A stretch of DNA of 64,000 nt from Garcia nutans (taxonomy: Eukaryota > Streptophyta > Magnoliopsida > Malpighiales > Euphorbiaceae). Made by a program: the position numbers and the translations under genes. The notes under the pieces were generated by a model. The model was not told the DNA's origin, searched no databases, and saw only the letters and a list, made by a program, of their open reading frames with translations. Below, in pieces: positions 48,884-60,100 of this stretch (positions are counted from its first letter, which is position 1; each line of letters starts with the position of its first letter). The stretch covers positions 59,920,001 to 59,984,000 of the forward strand of contig CANTUV010000024.1 in NCBI GenBank assembly GCA_947685225.1. Reading direction: 5' to 3'.

Positions 48884-49315
48884 ATTTAACGCAAATCTCC
48901 GGTGAATGTTATAATGCTCAACAACAAGAGCCAAGATAAAGCTTCCAAGAACAAAAGCAATCACATCGTCCATATAAGATTTGGCAACATTATTAGAAGA
49001 AGCAATTTCAAAGAGAGGAAACAGAAACAATGGTGCCATAGAGGTGATTGGCATAGGCACAACCTCCGTAACCAACCAAGAGAAAATCCAAGCAAGAATG
49101 CCTAACATATTCTGGCTAGTCGCCGAAGCACCATCCAGCTTCACTAACATACATATTATTGTGCATAAAAAAGGTCCTAATAGGACGTAGAAATTGTCAG
49201 ATGTGAAAAGGGAAGATGAGTACTGATCACCAAAGTTTGATGACCGTTGGATCACTTGATCATGGACCAGAAGAAGTGGGGTCTTGGGATCATATGAGGT
49301 GGTATCTTCGTTCAT
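48884..49315 (-). pseudogene. TDT: TDT exon 1
   Basis: 144 codons, intact, from the ATG (MNEDTTSYDPKTPLL) to NIHRRFALN. Donor AAT|GTGTGTGAG. The hydrophobic stretch YVLLGPFLCTIICMLV is the first membrane span. The first ATG of the open frame agrees in length with the family N terminus. Confidence 0.9.
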
Positions 49316-49391
49316 TTTTCTTATAACGAGTTAGTATGAAAATTGGGTATGGAGACAGAAAATGGAGGTTTAAGATACCACAGAGTTGTAG

Positions 49392-49573
49392 GAAAAATTA
49401 TATGCTACAACTGTTGTAGCATTAAATGTCTACAACAGACTAATGAGATTCTTACACGTAGATTAAATGAAACATTTCATTTAATCCACATGTCATATTT
49501 AATCTACGTGTAAGAATTCCATTGATCTGTTGTAGGCATTTAATGCTACAATAGTTGTAGCATATAATTTTTC
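49392..49573. mobile_element. Foldback MITE, Mutator-like, in the probable TDT 5' UTR
   Basis: 182 bp with inverted arms of about 77 bp. Both ends read GAAAAATTATATGCTACAAC inward with few mismatches, separated by a 25-30 bp loop. A perfect 9-bp TSD GAGTTGTAG (49383-49391 and 49574-49582) is typical of the Mutator superfamily. It lies 77 bp upstream of the TDT ATG and downstream of a minus-strand TATA box. No coding capacity. Confidence 0.85.
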
Positions 49574-49605
49574 GAGTTGTAGATAGTTTTGTTGCCTCGC
49601 TTTTC

Positions 49606-49613
49606 TATATATA
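49606..49613 (-). promoter_or_regulatory. Probable TATA box of the TDT gene
   Basis: TATATATA in the minus-strand context CCTATATATAGAAAAGCG. Transcription would start 25-35 bp downstream, near 49575-49582, which is the right-hand TSD of the MITE. Confidence 0.6.
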
Positions 49614-49619
49614 GGTGGG

Positions 49620-52062
49620 GAAGAAAACAAGTCGACAAGTTTTCTTTTTCTTGCTTTCTTTTTTATTTTTAGAATTAGTTGATTTTTCCTTCTCAATCTA
49701 TATCTCATTTTGCTAGCTAATTGATGTTAATTATTTTTATTTTTTGAACATGATGTTAATTATTTTTACTTTGTCGTATGTGCTTAACTTGAGCATTTAT
49801 TATCAAATAAAGTACACTTTTTTTTAGGAACATCCAATTTTTTCCACATTAAAAATTATAGGACAAATTGTTACTCACCATTTAAATGATTCATTATCAA
49901 TATTAGTCATATATGTTATTGTCCCTATTTATAAATAATTACTATTTTATAGTGATAAATTTTATTGATAAATAATTATTATTTTATAAAAATTAAAATT
50001 ATTTTATTTATTTATTCTAAATTTATTTTTATATAATTACTAATAAAATGATTAATAAATTAAAAAAATTATAGTTCAATAAAATAGTTATATAAAATAG
50101 ATTATTATATAATTTTTTTAATTTTTGTATAAAAATTTTAAAATAATAATTATTTATAAATAAAAAATAAATTTAATTTAAACCGTAATATTTTAATTTA
50201 ATTTGATTCATTTTTTCTTACATAATTAATTTAAATAATCATTAATTATGTATTTCTGTTGATATCATATTCAATATGAATAAAAATAAGAGGTGAGAAA
50301 TTAAAACAATATTTCAATAACGTTAAATATGCATATATAATAATAAAAATTGAATGTGGCAGGCAATATTTTTTTATAAAAATTAATTTATATGAATTTC
50401 ATCTTATTGCGTTTTTATATTACCAATTATTATCTATAGATATCAATGTATATGGTTCTTTTTATTATTTTTTATTGAATTTTGGCCAGATTCTTATATA
50501 TATATATATATATATAATTATTTAAAAACTTCAAAAAGTGATTTAAATTTAATAAAAAAATTAATAGTAATAATTTACCAAAATATTTTTTTTAGTAAAT
50601 TATTACTATAAAAAAATAATATAAACAAGCTTAGTCTTCTATACATTTTAAATGAAACAAAATTGCAATTATCTCAAATTACATAAAAATTAAAAAGAAG
50701 TCTTAATTTTAGACATTTTAAATGAAATAATATTTTTGTCAATAATTAAAATTATTTCCGAGGAATGTTTGTTCAAATGACTATATATATGACAAAACAT
50801 GAAATGAAATGAATATAATTTTAAGAATTAATATTTTTTTTATTACATAATTTTAAGAATTAATATTTTTTTTATTACCCCAAACAGAAAAAGTCGAAAG
50901 TCTATCAACTTCAAAATGAATAGAAATGGTATAAGTTAACTACACCAATAATTGTTTCTGTTTAACTGTGATTATTATGGACCTCAGGTTCCATTGTCTT
51001 TTCATTGGTGGCTGGCCACATAATGAACAGAGAAAGCCACGCGTTACGGATGACAGATTCTATTTTTATTTTTATTTTTCTTATTCAAATAAGTGTCCAT
51101 TAATTACCGGCTTAGATTAACGATGGATGACTAGGACAATGGATATGGTCGTTTAACAAGGTCACCAAATTTCTTAGTTTTTCATCGATCCAAATTCTCT
51201 AATCATGTGCCACATCAGCAAAATTTATATTATCTTCAAATTGGCTTAAATTTCTAATATTATGCTCGTGAACGGAACTAATAATATTAATAAATGGCAG
51301 TCTAAATTCACATGATGAAATCTACTTAAATAAAATATAGTCATAAATACATACAAATTGACGATAAATTAAATTTCTTTTTTCTTTTTTAATACTAAAA
51401 TATTAATTTTAGTTAATTAGTATTCAGTAATAAAATAATCAATTTTATTACAAACAGTAAAGAGTATGTAATTAATTATAAATTTCTTAGATAATATTTA
51501 ATATTAACACCTGAAATTAATTAAAAATTTTCAACACTTACAAATTTTCAATTGTTTATTTATCTATCACTTAAAATTTTTATTAAATTACAGTTCATTC
51601 AATTGATAAATTAAAATTTTTGATTGAAAATCTCTGCTGAAACAATAAAAGATTATATTTTAATTTTTTTTTCATTTTATTTTATCAGTGATAAAAAAAA
51701 CTTATAAAATTAATCTATAATCAAATTTATCTAATTTTTCCCGCTAGTAAAGAGATGTAATAATCTATCTAAAATATTAAAAAATAATAATTTTTGGTTT
51801 TTTGAGATTAGGATCTCATATTAAGGTTATATAATACCTTTCTGGTAAGATAAAGAAGCTAAGCCACTTGCCTATATTTAATAGTTAATTAATGCGAAGA
51901 TTAGGCTGCCATGTAAGCTTAAAATAGTAATTATCCTTTTTGTTTTTGAAAAAGTAATTAAAAAATTTATAAAATTTAATCTTATTTTCAATTTTATCAG
52001 TAATTTTTAATTTTAATAAAAAAATAAATTTTAACATAATTTTTAATTATATTATTTGGATG
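49620..52062. other. AT-rich upstream region, no gene
   Basis: Very AT-rich. It has an (AT)n run near 50495-50514 and a two-copy 34-bp tandem repeat near 50812-50879 (ATAATTTTAAGAATTAATAT). No ORF or recognisable element; it may include TDT promoter DNA. Confidence 0.45.
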
Positions 52063-52070
52063 ATTAAAGA

Positions 52071-53219
52071 TAAGAGTGAGCACTTGGTCTATCAATTAAT
52101 TAAAAGATCAAATTATAATTTAATCAAATTTTTTGATAACATATTTTTTTTATTGAATCGATCAAACTTTAATTTTAGTTGAGAGTGGTTCGGTTAAATT
52201 TAAAATTAACTAAACTTTTTTAAAACTTTTTTTTTCTCCATCTTCAACCACTGAGGTTGTTATATTTTTTGCTCTTTTTTTTTTTTTTCGTTTTTGTTAC
52301 TTTCTCTCAAAGTTTCATTCTCAAAAGTTAAAAAAACAAAACTCATAATACTCTTAAATATACTGGCAATTTATATTTTTCAATAGATGCGAAAATAAAA
52401 TTGATTGATGATGGTAATTAGAATATGCGTGAGAAGCGAGAAGAATTTTATTGATTTGAGCCAACCTATGAGCTTGTGTGGTTTGAGGTACTGTCCCCAC
52501 TTTTGCTGATTTTGTGCGTCTAATAATGTAAATTGTACAGGTCATCTAAAGCTTCAAACTTTACCCTTTTTTTGCCCTTTGTGTTGTTCTTTGGGTTCTA
52601 AATCCTTCACTGCATGTTGCAAAAGCATCCGTCAAGCTTTTCTTCCTTTTCTTTGCTTCTGGGTTTTTTTTTTTTTTTTTTTTTTTATAATTTAGTTGAT
52701 ATGAGTGCCTAGAAAATGTTTCAACAATTGAGATTGATTGTTTTGCAGCTTGGATCGGCAATACAGTGTCTTATGGGTTGGTTCTTTGACCTTGAAGAGG
52801 AGTGAGATGAGATTGATCTGTTATTTCATTGCTTTGAAAACTAATCAGTGGTGACTCAATTGTAAGGAGGTTCAATCGGGAGAAATGTTTCTGGGTTTTG
52901 TTTGCTTAATTGTTTTTGGTGGTTTTGTGAAGCATTTTCAGTGTTCCGGTAAAATAGATTATTTGGTGCTGACCTCTGATCTCAAAAGGTTTATGTTTTT
53001 CGTGTGTTTGGCATTTACTCATCTTTTTAGCATTCTAATAAGCTGAGTTTCCTTTTTCTATTTTTAGTTAACAGTTAACCGGGTAACTAAACTCGGTTAT
53101 TTGTTAACCAACCGAAAATCGAATTTCACTAGAATCTCTAACCAAAGTGATCGTGATTAACTTATAGTCCATTAACCGAATTGAGTTTTCGATCAGTTAA
53201 CTATTTAATGCCACTCCTA
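52071..53219. mobile_element. hAT-like non-autonomous element, 1.15 kb
   Basis: Left end TAAGAGTGAGCAC; right end as reverse complement TAGGAGTGGCATT. Flanks ATTAAAGA (52063-52070) and ATTAAAGC (53220-53227) match at 7 of 8, the hAT duplication length. Subterminal GGTTAAC/GTTAACC-type words recur near both ends. No transposase ORF. A poly-T run lies near 52662-52686. Confidence 0.62.
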
Positions 53220-53227
53220 ATTAAAGC

Positions 53228-53915
53228 TTAAACAAGTAGTTAATAGATTGACATGGAAATAAATAATGAATATGAAAAAACAAACAATGAGCGTTACTCT
53301 CGTATGCCATGACAATAACTCTCAATGAATGAGTGTTTCTTTAGTAACATTTTGTTCTCTTTGCGTGCACATAACATCCCTTCTCTATTTCTTTTATTGG
53401 AATAGCAACTTGTCTCTCTCATCTTTGTAAAAGCAAGAGGATCTATCTCCACCCACCATTTTCTTTCTCCTTCTCATTCTCTCTCTATTTTTAGTAAACA
53501 CTATTCTCTTTCTCTGTCTATATGTCTTTGCTCGGACCTTTATAATTTTTATAGTTTTTTCCTCTTGGTTTAATTTATTGATTTGGGCTTCTATCATTGC
53601 TTGAGGTCTACCTTTTTTCTTCTTTATTCTTTTTTATCTTCTTCTTTATAAATCCCTTATCCATCTTATTCAAAGGCGAAACCAAGACTTCAAGAGAAGG
53701 GAAAAAATGAGAATGTCACATATATATTAAAAATAATATAATTAATAATCTTATATATACATATTTATAAACTAGTACATAAATATCATTTATATATAGA
53801 GAAACAAAAAAAAATTGTCGTTGCTCTCTACATCTCTGATGTGAACATTCAATATACATTTTTTTTAGGTTAATTTTGTTTGTTTTCTAATCAAATTGTT
53901 CAAGATTATTGCTGA
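53228..53915. other. Non-coding DNA, CT-rich
   Basis: Pyrimidine-rich low complexity around 53400-53660 and no gene. It ends at the next LTR fragment. Confidence 0.4.
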
Positions 53916-54387
53916 TGTAACACCCCTTCCCGGCCTACATGTGTAAGCTGAGTAGAGGCGCCACACTATCCTAATATTGCTACCAATTTTACTTAGTCAA
54001 ATTTTAGTTCCGATTTTACAGAAATTTTGCCAGAGTTTCGCTTAGAAATTTGGGTCCCAAGTATCGACAAAACTGGTTTTTCTTATTTTTGAAAATATTT
54101 TTACACAAACCAGTGTGAGTACAATCAGTTTCAATACACTCCCAATGAATCCACCTTATACCCTCAACTACAAACCTGCAAGAAGAGTTCACACTTCTAA
54201 TACAAAATAAAGTAAAAGGTTTATTATTATTACATACTACTAACGTACTGTATAACATAGTAATTCTCAAACTTATATATATACATATACATGCCACAAC
54301 TAGCTAACTCATAATGAAAACTAAAAGATCTACCCTGAGATATGCTGTGGGTCTGGTCGTCGCTTTCCAAGAATTTGCTACTGCTCC
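53916..54387 (-). mobile_element. LTR fragment of the 467-3582 family, cut by Tekay element 2
   Basis: Aligns closely with 467 to about 938 (TGTAACACCCCTTCCCG, GTAAGCTGAGTAGAGGCG, ACAATCAGTTTC, TGCCACAACTAGCTAACTC). It breaks exactly where element 2 begins. The remainder presumably lies beyond the right edge. Minus orientation by comparison with the complete solo LTR. Confidence 0.85.
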
Positions 54388-55250
54388 TGTAATATCCCAA
54401 AATGTACCCTAGAAGTATTGGAGTAATTATTGTTATTATTGGATTAAGTGTATTTATTTTATTGGAAAGAGAGTTGAGGTTAGAGTAATGTGTATATGTT
54501 GTATATATTGTGATATACTTAACATATACAAATATTTGTTTGAAGGGTATAAAGGTAATTATTTTGAAATTGAGTTAGTGGATTAAGATGGGTGGATGGT
54601 GATGTTTGAGATTATTTTATTTTTATTTGTGTGGAGGAGAATGTTTTGAGGAGAGAGAGGGTTAATGTTTGACTTTTCTTTCTTTTCCTTTTCTTCCTTC
54701 TTCCTCTCTTCTCGTGTCTCTCATTTTCCTTTTCTTCTCCTTTCTTTGCTTTGGACGGCAACAGCAAGAGAACAAGAGAGAGGGAGAGATTTGACCTTCC
54801 AAGCTCAAGATTGAAGAAGTTTTCAAGAGATCAAGGAGGAATTTAAGAGTTTTCTTCATTCTTGGTAAGTTTCCTCTTGATTCCCTTGTTTTCTTTGAGT
54901 TTGTGTTGTGGGTTTGGTGATTTATGGTTGTTGATATGGATATGTTTGAGTGTGTTGTGTTTAAGAGTGTTGGGTTTACTTGATCTTTAATTCTTGGGTT
55001 GGATTGAAGAAAAGAGTAAGATTGAAAGGAAGAATAAGTTTGTTGGTTAAGATTGAGTTGTGGTTGTGTTTAGAGTTTTTGATGATGTTGTGATTTGGTG
55101 TTGGATGTGTATTTTGAGTTGTGTTGGTGTTTTTGCAAGGTTGTTATGGTTTTGGGTGTGTCTAGTTGAGTTTTGTTGAAGTGGAAGATGGTGGAAGATT
55201 GTTGTTTGTTGGTTGGATTGTTGTTTTGGCCGGAATCTGGGTTTTTGGCC

Positions 55251-55540
55251 TGACACGCCCAAGAGCACGTCCAGGTCTTTAGGCGTGTCAATTGTGTTGG
55301 ATGGCAGTAGGTGTGACACGGCCATTAACACGCCTGTGTTAGTGAGCGTGTCATAGCTACTGTGACTTTGGGGAATTGACACGGCCAGGAACACGTTCAT
55401 GATGTTGGACGTGTCGATACTTCTGAGAGACAGTAGGTATTACACGCCCAGTGACACGCCCGTGGTCCTGAACGTGTAAATGCTTCTATGTTGTGGAGTT
55501 AGGGCACGGTCAGGGACACGCCCGTGTGGGTGAGCGTGTC
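55251..55540 (+). repeat. GACACG tandem array, element 2 5' LTR
   Basis: Five diverged units of about 60 bp colinear with the element 1 array, including GACACGGCCATTAACACG, GACACGGCCAGGAACACG and GACACGCCCGTGTGGGTG. Confidence 0.83.
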
Positions 55541-56168
55541 CAGTTTAGAGTTTGCCCTAATTGATTCTTAGCCTTATGATCTTATGTGAGTTTCCTCATT
55601 GTTTTGAATTAGGTTGTGAAGAAGGTGAATTGCCTTAATTATTTGGTGAAGGACTTGTTAAGAGGAAGTGTTTAGAATTGTGTGGATTTCTTTTGAGGTA
55701 AGTACAAACCTTGCATTATAACATACATTCATGTGATTTTGGAACTTATACATTTGAGTGTGAATGTACTAAGTAATTTCATTGTATTGTTGATATGTTT
55801 GAATAATGTTATGTTTTATACAATATGAACCTCATGAAATGTAATATGGTATATGTATGTGTTATGAAAATGAAAGATGTGATGATAAGATGATGTGTAA
55901 AGCCATTGTGATTGGCTATATTGATTCAAATGAGGCATGTTTGCCTAGTTGATTGTGGAATGAGAAATGAATTGAGAAAAAGATTTATAAAGAGATATAT
56001 GAAATGGTTGTGTGCCTAATATGTTTATTCAAATTTCAGAGTACTGGTTTTGGTGGCATGCCTATATAAAGGTAGCGGGTTGAGGATCTCTTCAATTGAA
56101 TTGAATTGATGATCCAAGAGACTGGGTCTGTTACACTAAATGAAATGTGAAAATGAAATTTATGAAAA

Positions 56169-56312
56169 GTAACAGTCTAGCCGGGTTGAGGATCTCCTCG
56201 ATTAGTCGGGTTGATGGTCCAAGAGACTGGGTCTGTTACTAGTAACAGTCTAGTCGGGTTGAGGATCTCCTCATGTTAATGGGTTGATGGTCCAAGAGAC
56301 TGGGTCTGTTAC
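56169..56312 (+). repeat. Tandem pair of GTAACAG...CTGTTAC modules, element 2
   Basis: Two modules of about 72 bp bounded by GTAACAG and CTGTTAC, colinear with 23897-24042. A partial third copy (CGGGTTGAGGATCTCTT...CTGTTAC) lies upstream, near 56070-56135. Confidence 0.78.
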
Positions 56313-56975
56313 ACTATCCATGGATAGAGATATGATATATATTGCCTACGGGCTTGATCATTGTGATTATAAACCAAAGCAGTAACTCTGAACTTTGAAT
56401 ATCATATTAAATGCTTGTTGGGCCCATGTGTGTCTATGTTAAATGTGTGAGTAATGGATGATGATACAATTATTGAAATAATGAAATGTAACATCCATAA
56501 AATAAAGTGTATTGAGTATGATCTATATTGTTTGAATGTATGACATAGCATAATATCATTATAGTTTGTTCTACTGAGCTGTTGGCTCAGCGCGATTGTG
56601 GTTTATCGCGCAGGTGACAGGATTGAACCCGAGAGTTCCTCTAGACCTAGTGAGTCTAGGCGTTGAAGAGTTGATTTTTGGACTTAAAGATCAGAGAAGA
56701 GCTGCCACTCATGTATATATTTTATATTTGTAACTTTTGATTTTGATGCAAATGTATTGGGAAACATTTGTTATATTTTCCGCTGCGTTTTAAATAAACT
56801 TTCTATCTATTTCGTTTTATAAACTCATTTAAAGGTTTTGAATTTGTTCATAGTATATAAGAGTCATGTCATGTGTGTTTTGTAACCGTGACATTTCTAT
56901 ATTCAGTATACGTATATTACGATCGTATTAGCATGCTGTGTACGTATACGGGGTATAGGGGTGTTACAATTGTTT

Positions 56976-56987
56976 TGGTATCAGAGC
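56976..56987 (+). other. Primer binding site, element 2
   Basis: TGGTATCAGAGC, initiator tRNA-Met type, seven bases after the LTR. Confidence 0.92.
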
Positions 56988-57137
56988 CTAGGCTTGAGAT
57001 TCTCAACCTAGGTAAACTGTAAGAAAAAGGATATTTTGATTTTAAAAAGTTGGTTTTGAATAAAATATATATTTAGTGTTGGCAGTCTCTGATCTTTAAT
57101 AAGGTGTATTCTGCTATGTTTGCAGATATAGGTTGTA

Positions 57138-60100
57138 ATGGATCCTCATTCACGTCAGTTTGTTGAGGGAAGTGCGGAGAGTGTAGCTCCGGAAGAGAGT
57201 AGAGATGAGGTTAGAATTGATAGAGCCGGTGAGGCACCTGCTTCTGGGTCAGGGAGACCAGTTGGTGATGAGGTTCCACCAGCTTGGTTCAGGCATATGA
57301 TGGAAGTGATGAGACAAACACCAGTGCAACCACCGCCACCACCACCTCAGCCTCAGGTATCAGTGAGACAGTATGATAAGTTGAGGAAGTATGGGGCGGA
57401 AGATTTTCTAGGCACTATTGATCCAGCTGTAGCTGAGCAGTGGCTTGATAGAGTGCAGAGAGTGTTTATTCAGCTGCAAGCCACGCCTGAAGAAAAATTT
57501 GATTATGCTAGGTCATTATTACAGAAGGATGCATATGACTGGTGGAAAACAGTGCCTCACGCTATGGATGATCCACCTACCTTGTCTTATGCTGACTTTC
57601 TCAGAGAGTTTGAGCTGAAGTATACTCCTAGGGAGTATAAAGATGTTAAAAAGATGGAGTTTCTGAGTTTGAAACAAGACCACAGGACAGTAACAGAGTA
57701 TGAGGTCGAGTTCATCAGATTGAGTCATTATGCTGGAGGTATTATATCTGATGAGATTGACAGATGCAGAAGGTTTGAGGAGGGATTGAGGCCCTCTATT
57801 TTGTGTCTTGTGGCTGGTTCCAGATACCAGGATTTCTCCCAGCTTGTTGCTGCAGCTAGGAGTGTAGAGAGAGCCCAGGGCATTGCAGCATCTGCTTCTG
57901 AGGAGGAGACTAGAGTGAGAAGGCCCCAGTTTGAGGCAGGGTCTTCATCTGTGAAGAGAGGTAGAGGCAGCTTTGTTCCTAGGACCAGCAGGAGTCAGAG
58001 GCCAGTTGGTAGGTCAGTGCAGTTTCAAAGACAGAGATCGAGACCTACGGTTTCAGTGACGAGTGCTCCGACTCCAACGGTTCAGAGGTTCACTCCACCT
58101 ATATGTGCTCAGTGTGGGGGGTCACATAGAGGCGTTTGTTGGATGAGTAGGGGACCAGCTGTGTGCTTCAGATGCGGATCCCCTAATCATTTCATTAGAG
58201 AATGTCCTGAGGTACAGGAGCAGAGGTCGGTGGATACTGCTGCTTCACGACCTAGTTTTAGCAGAGGAGGTAGAGGAGGCAGAAGTTTTAATAGAGGGGG
58301 TCGATCTGGGTTCAGTCAGAGAGGAGGCTCTTCATCTATGGACAGTAGACCAGATGAGGCTGGACCTTCCCAAAGAGTTTATGTGATGTAGAGGCAGCCA
58401 GATGCTTCAGCTGTTATTGCTGGTACATTTTCTTTATTTGGCATTTCAGTACTTGCTTTAATTGATCCAGGATCTACTCATTCATACATAAGTGCATCCA
58501 TTTTGCCTGTGACTGATTTGCATTCTGAGTCCCTAGGATTTGATGTCTTGGTGACAAATCCTTTAGGGCATAGTGTGGTTGTTAGTAAGGTGCACAGAGA
58601 TAGTGCAGTTGTTGTGCAAGGAGAGGAATTTCCTGGTGATTTGATTGAGATGCCATTTAAAGAGTATGATTTGATTTTGGGCATGGACTGGTTGTCTAGA
58701 CATGAAGCTGTGGTAGATTGTAAGAAGAAGTGTGTTACTTTGAGAACTAGTGATGATAGAATTGTGATGGTATCTAGCGAGCAGAGACAACTTGCATCCT
58801 TGTTGATTTCAGCTGTTTCAGCTAGGAAACTGATTAGAAAAGGGTGTGATGCCTATCTCGCTCATGTTTTGGATACCAGGGTAGAGGGTTCTCAGTTTGA
58901 TAGCATTCCCACAGTAGCTGAGTTTCCAGATGTATTTCCAGAGGAGTTGCCAGGATTGCCTCCTGAGAGAGAGGTAGAGTTTGGTATTGATTTGTTGCCA
59001 AGTACCACTCCTATCTCTATTACTCCTTATAGAATGGCACCTGTTGAATTGAGAAGAGTTGAAGGTGCAGTTGCAGGAGTTGCTGGATAAAGGATTCATT
59101 CGCCCTAGTGTTTCGCCATGGGGAGCTCCTATTTTGTTTGTAAAGAAGAAGGATGGTACTATGAGATTGTGTATCGATTATAGGCAATTGAATAAAGTGA
59201 CTATCAAGAATAAATATCCTTTGCCTAGAATTGATGATCTCTTTGATCAATTGAAGGGAGCAGCAGTATTTTCCAAGATTGATTTGAGATCAGGGTACCA
59301 TCAGTTGCGGGTCAGAGCTGAGGATGTGCCCAAGACAGCTTTTTAAACCAGGTATGGGCATTATGAGTTTCTAGTGATGCCTTTTGGGTTGACGAATGCA
59401 CCTGCAGCTTTCATGGATTTGATGAATAGGGTGTTTAGGCCCTATCTGGATCAGTTTGTGGTAGTCTTCATTGATGATATTTTGGTGTATTCTCGTAATG
59501 AAGAAGAGCATGACAAGCATCTGCGGATTGTATTGCAAATCTTGAGAGAGAAGCAATTGTATGCTAAGCTGTCAAAATGTGAGTTCTGGCTAGATCAAGT
59601 AACTTTCCTCGGTCATATAGTTTCAGCAGATGGCATTAGAGTTGATCCGAGTAAAGTTGAAGCTATTATGAATTGGAGTCCACCAAAGTCTGTGACTGAA
59701 GTTAGAAGTTTTCTGGGTTTGGCAGGCTATTATCGACGCTTTGTGAAAGGATTTTCTTTGATAGCTACTCCACTTACCAGATTACTTCGAAAAGGAGTTA
59801 GATTTGTGTGGACTGATCCGTGTCAAGCTAGTTTTGAGCAGTTGAAAGAGATGTTAACTCAAGCACCTGTTCTCACTTTACCTGTGGAAGATAAACCATA
59901 TGTGATCTACAGTGATGCTTCACATAGTGGTTTGGGTTGTGTTTTGATGCAAGAGGGTAAAGTGATAGCTTATGCTTCTCGACAGTTGAAGCCACATGAG
60001 CTAAACTATCCAACCCATGACTTGGAGTTAGCAGCCATTGTGTTTGCATTGAAGATTTGGCGACATTACTTGTATGGAGAGAAATGTTTTATTTACACTG

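Larger units (their letters stand above)
38657..49315 (-). pseudogene. TDT: Tonoplast dicarboxylate (malate) transporter, SLC13/DASS family, disrupted
   Basis: Six exons on the minus strand: 49315-48884, 42665-42177, 40531-40488, 40256-40161, 40080-39566 and 38697-38657. All introns start GT and end AG, and codon phases join correctly. Without two small insertions the exons total 1608 nt (535 residues), close to the Arabidopsis vacuolar malate transporter (about 540). Family residues are clear: EVVPMPITSMAPLFLFP, SYMDDVIAFVLGSF, HNVAATVMMMPV, GGMSTLTGTGVNL, TEFTSNNATTT, PGAIGAQFAFLLP and GFTTGHIEIKDMIKTG. Two tandem duplications shift the frame (5 bp at 42251-42260, 4 bp at 39998-40005). The conserved PTGTPSN motif reads PTESPSN. 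The protein would be a multi-span vacuolar membrane carrier for malate. Introns 1 and 2 carry large insertions. Probably non-functional unless the indels are assembly errors. Confidence 0.9.
54388..56968 (+). repeat. 5' LTR of Tekay element 2
   Basis: 2581 bp, TGTAATATCC to GGGGTGTTACA. It has the same block order as element 1: CT-rich leader, GGTAAG donors, GACACG array, GTAACAG modules, palindromic end. Confidence 0.95.

Noticed and set aside
49392..49573. A microRNA gene
   Set aside because: The near-perfect long arms, terminal symmetry and 9-bp target duplication identify a MITE; miRNA production would need small-RNA data.
55047..55400. 117-codon minus-strand ORF in element 2 LTRs (also 62502-62855)
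   Set aside because: Spans the GACACG array antisense, with low-complexity residues, and is not conserved in element 1.
58380..58420. TAG between Gag and protease of element 2 as a programmed readthrough stop
   Set aside because: Element 1 has CAG at the same place, the bases after the stop do not match known plant or retroviral readthrough contexts, and two other lesions are present. Ordinary mutation is simpler.
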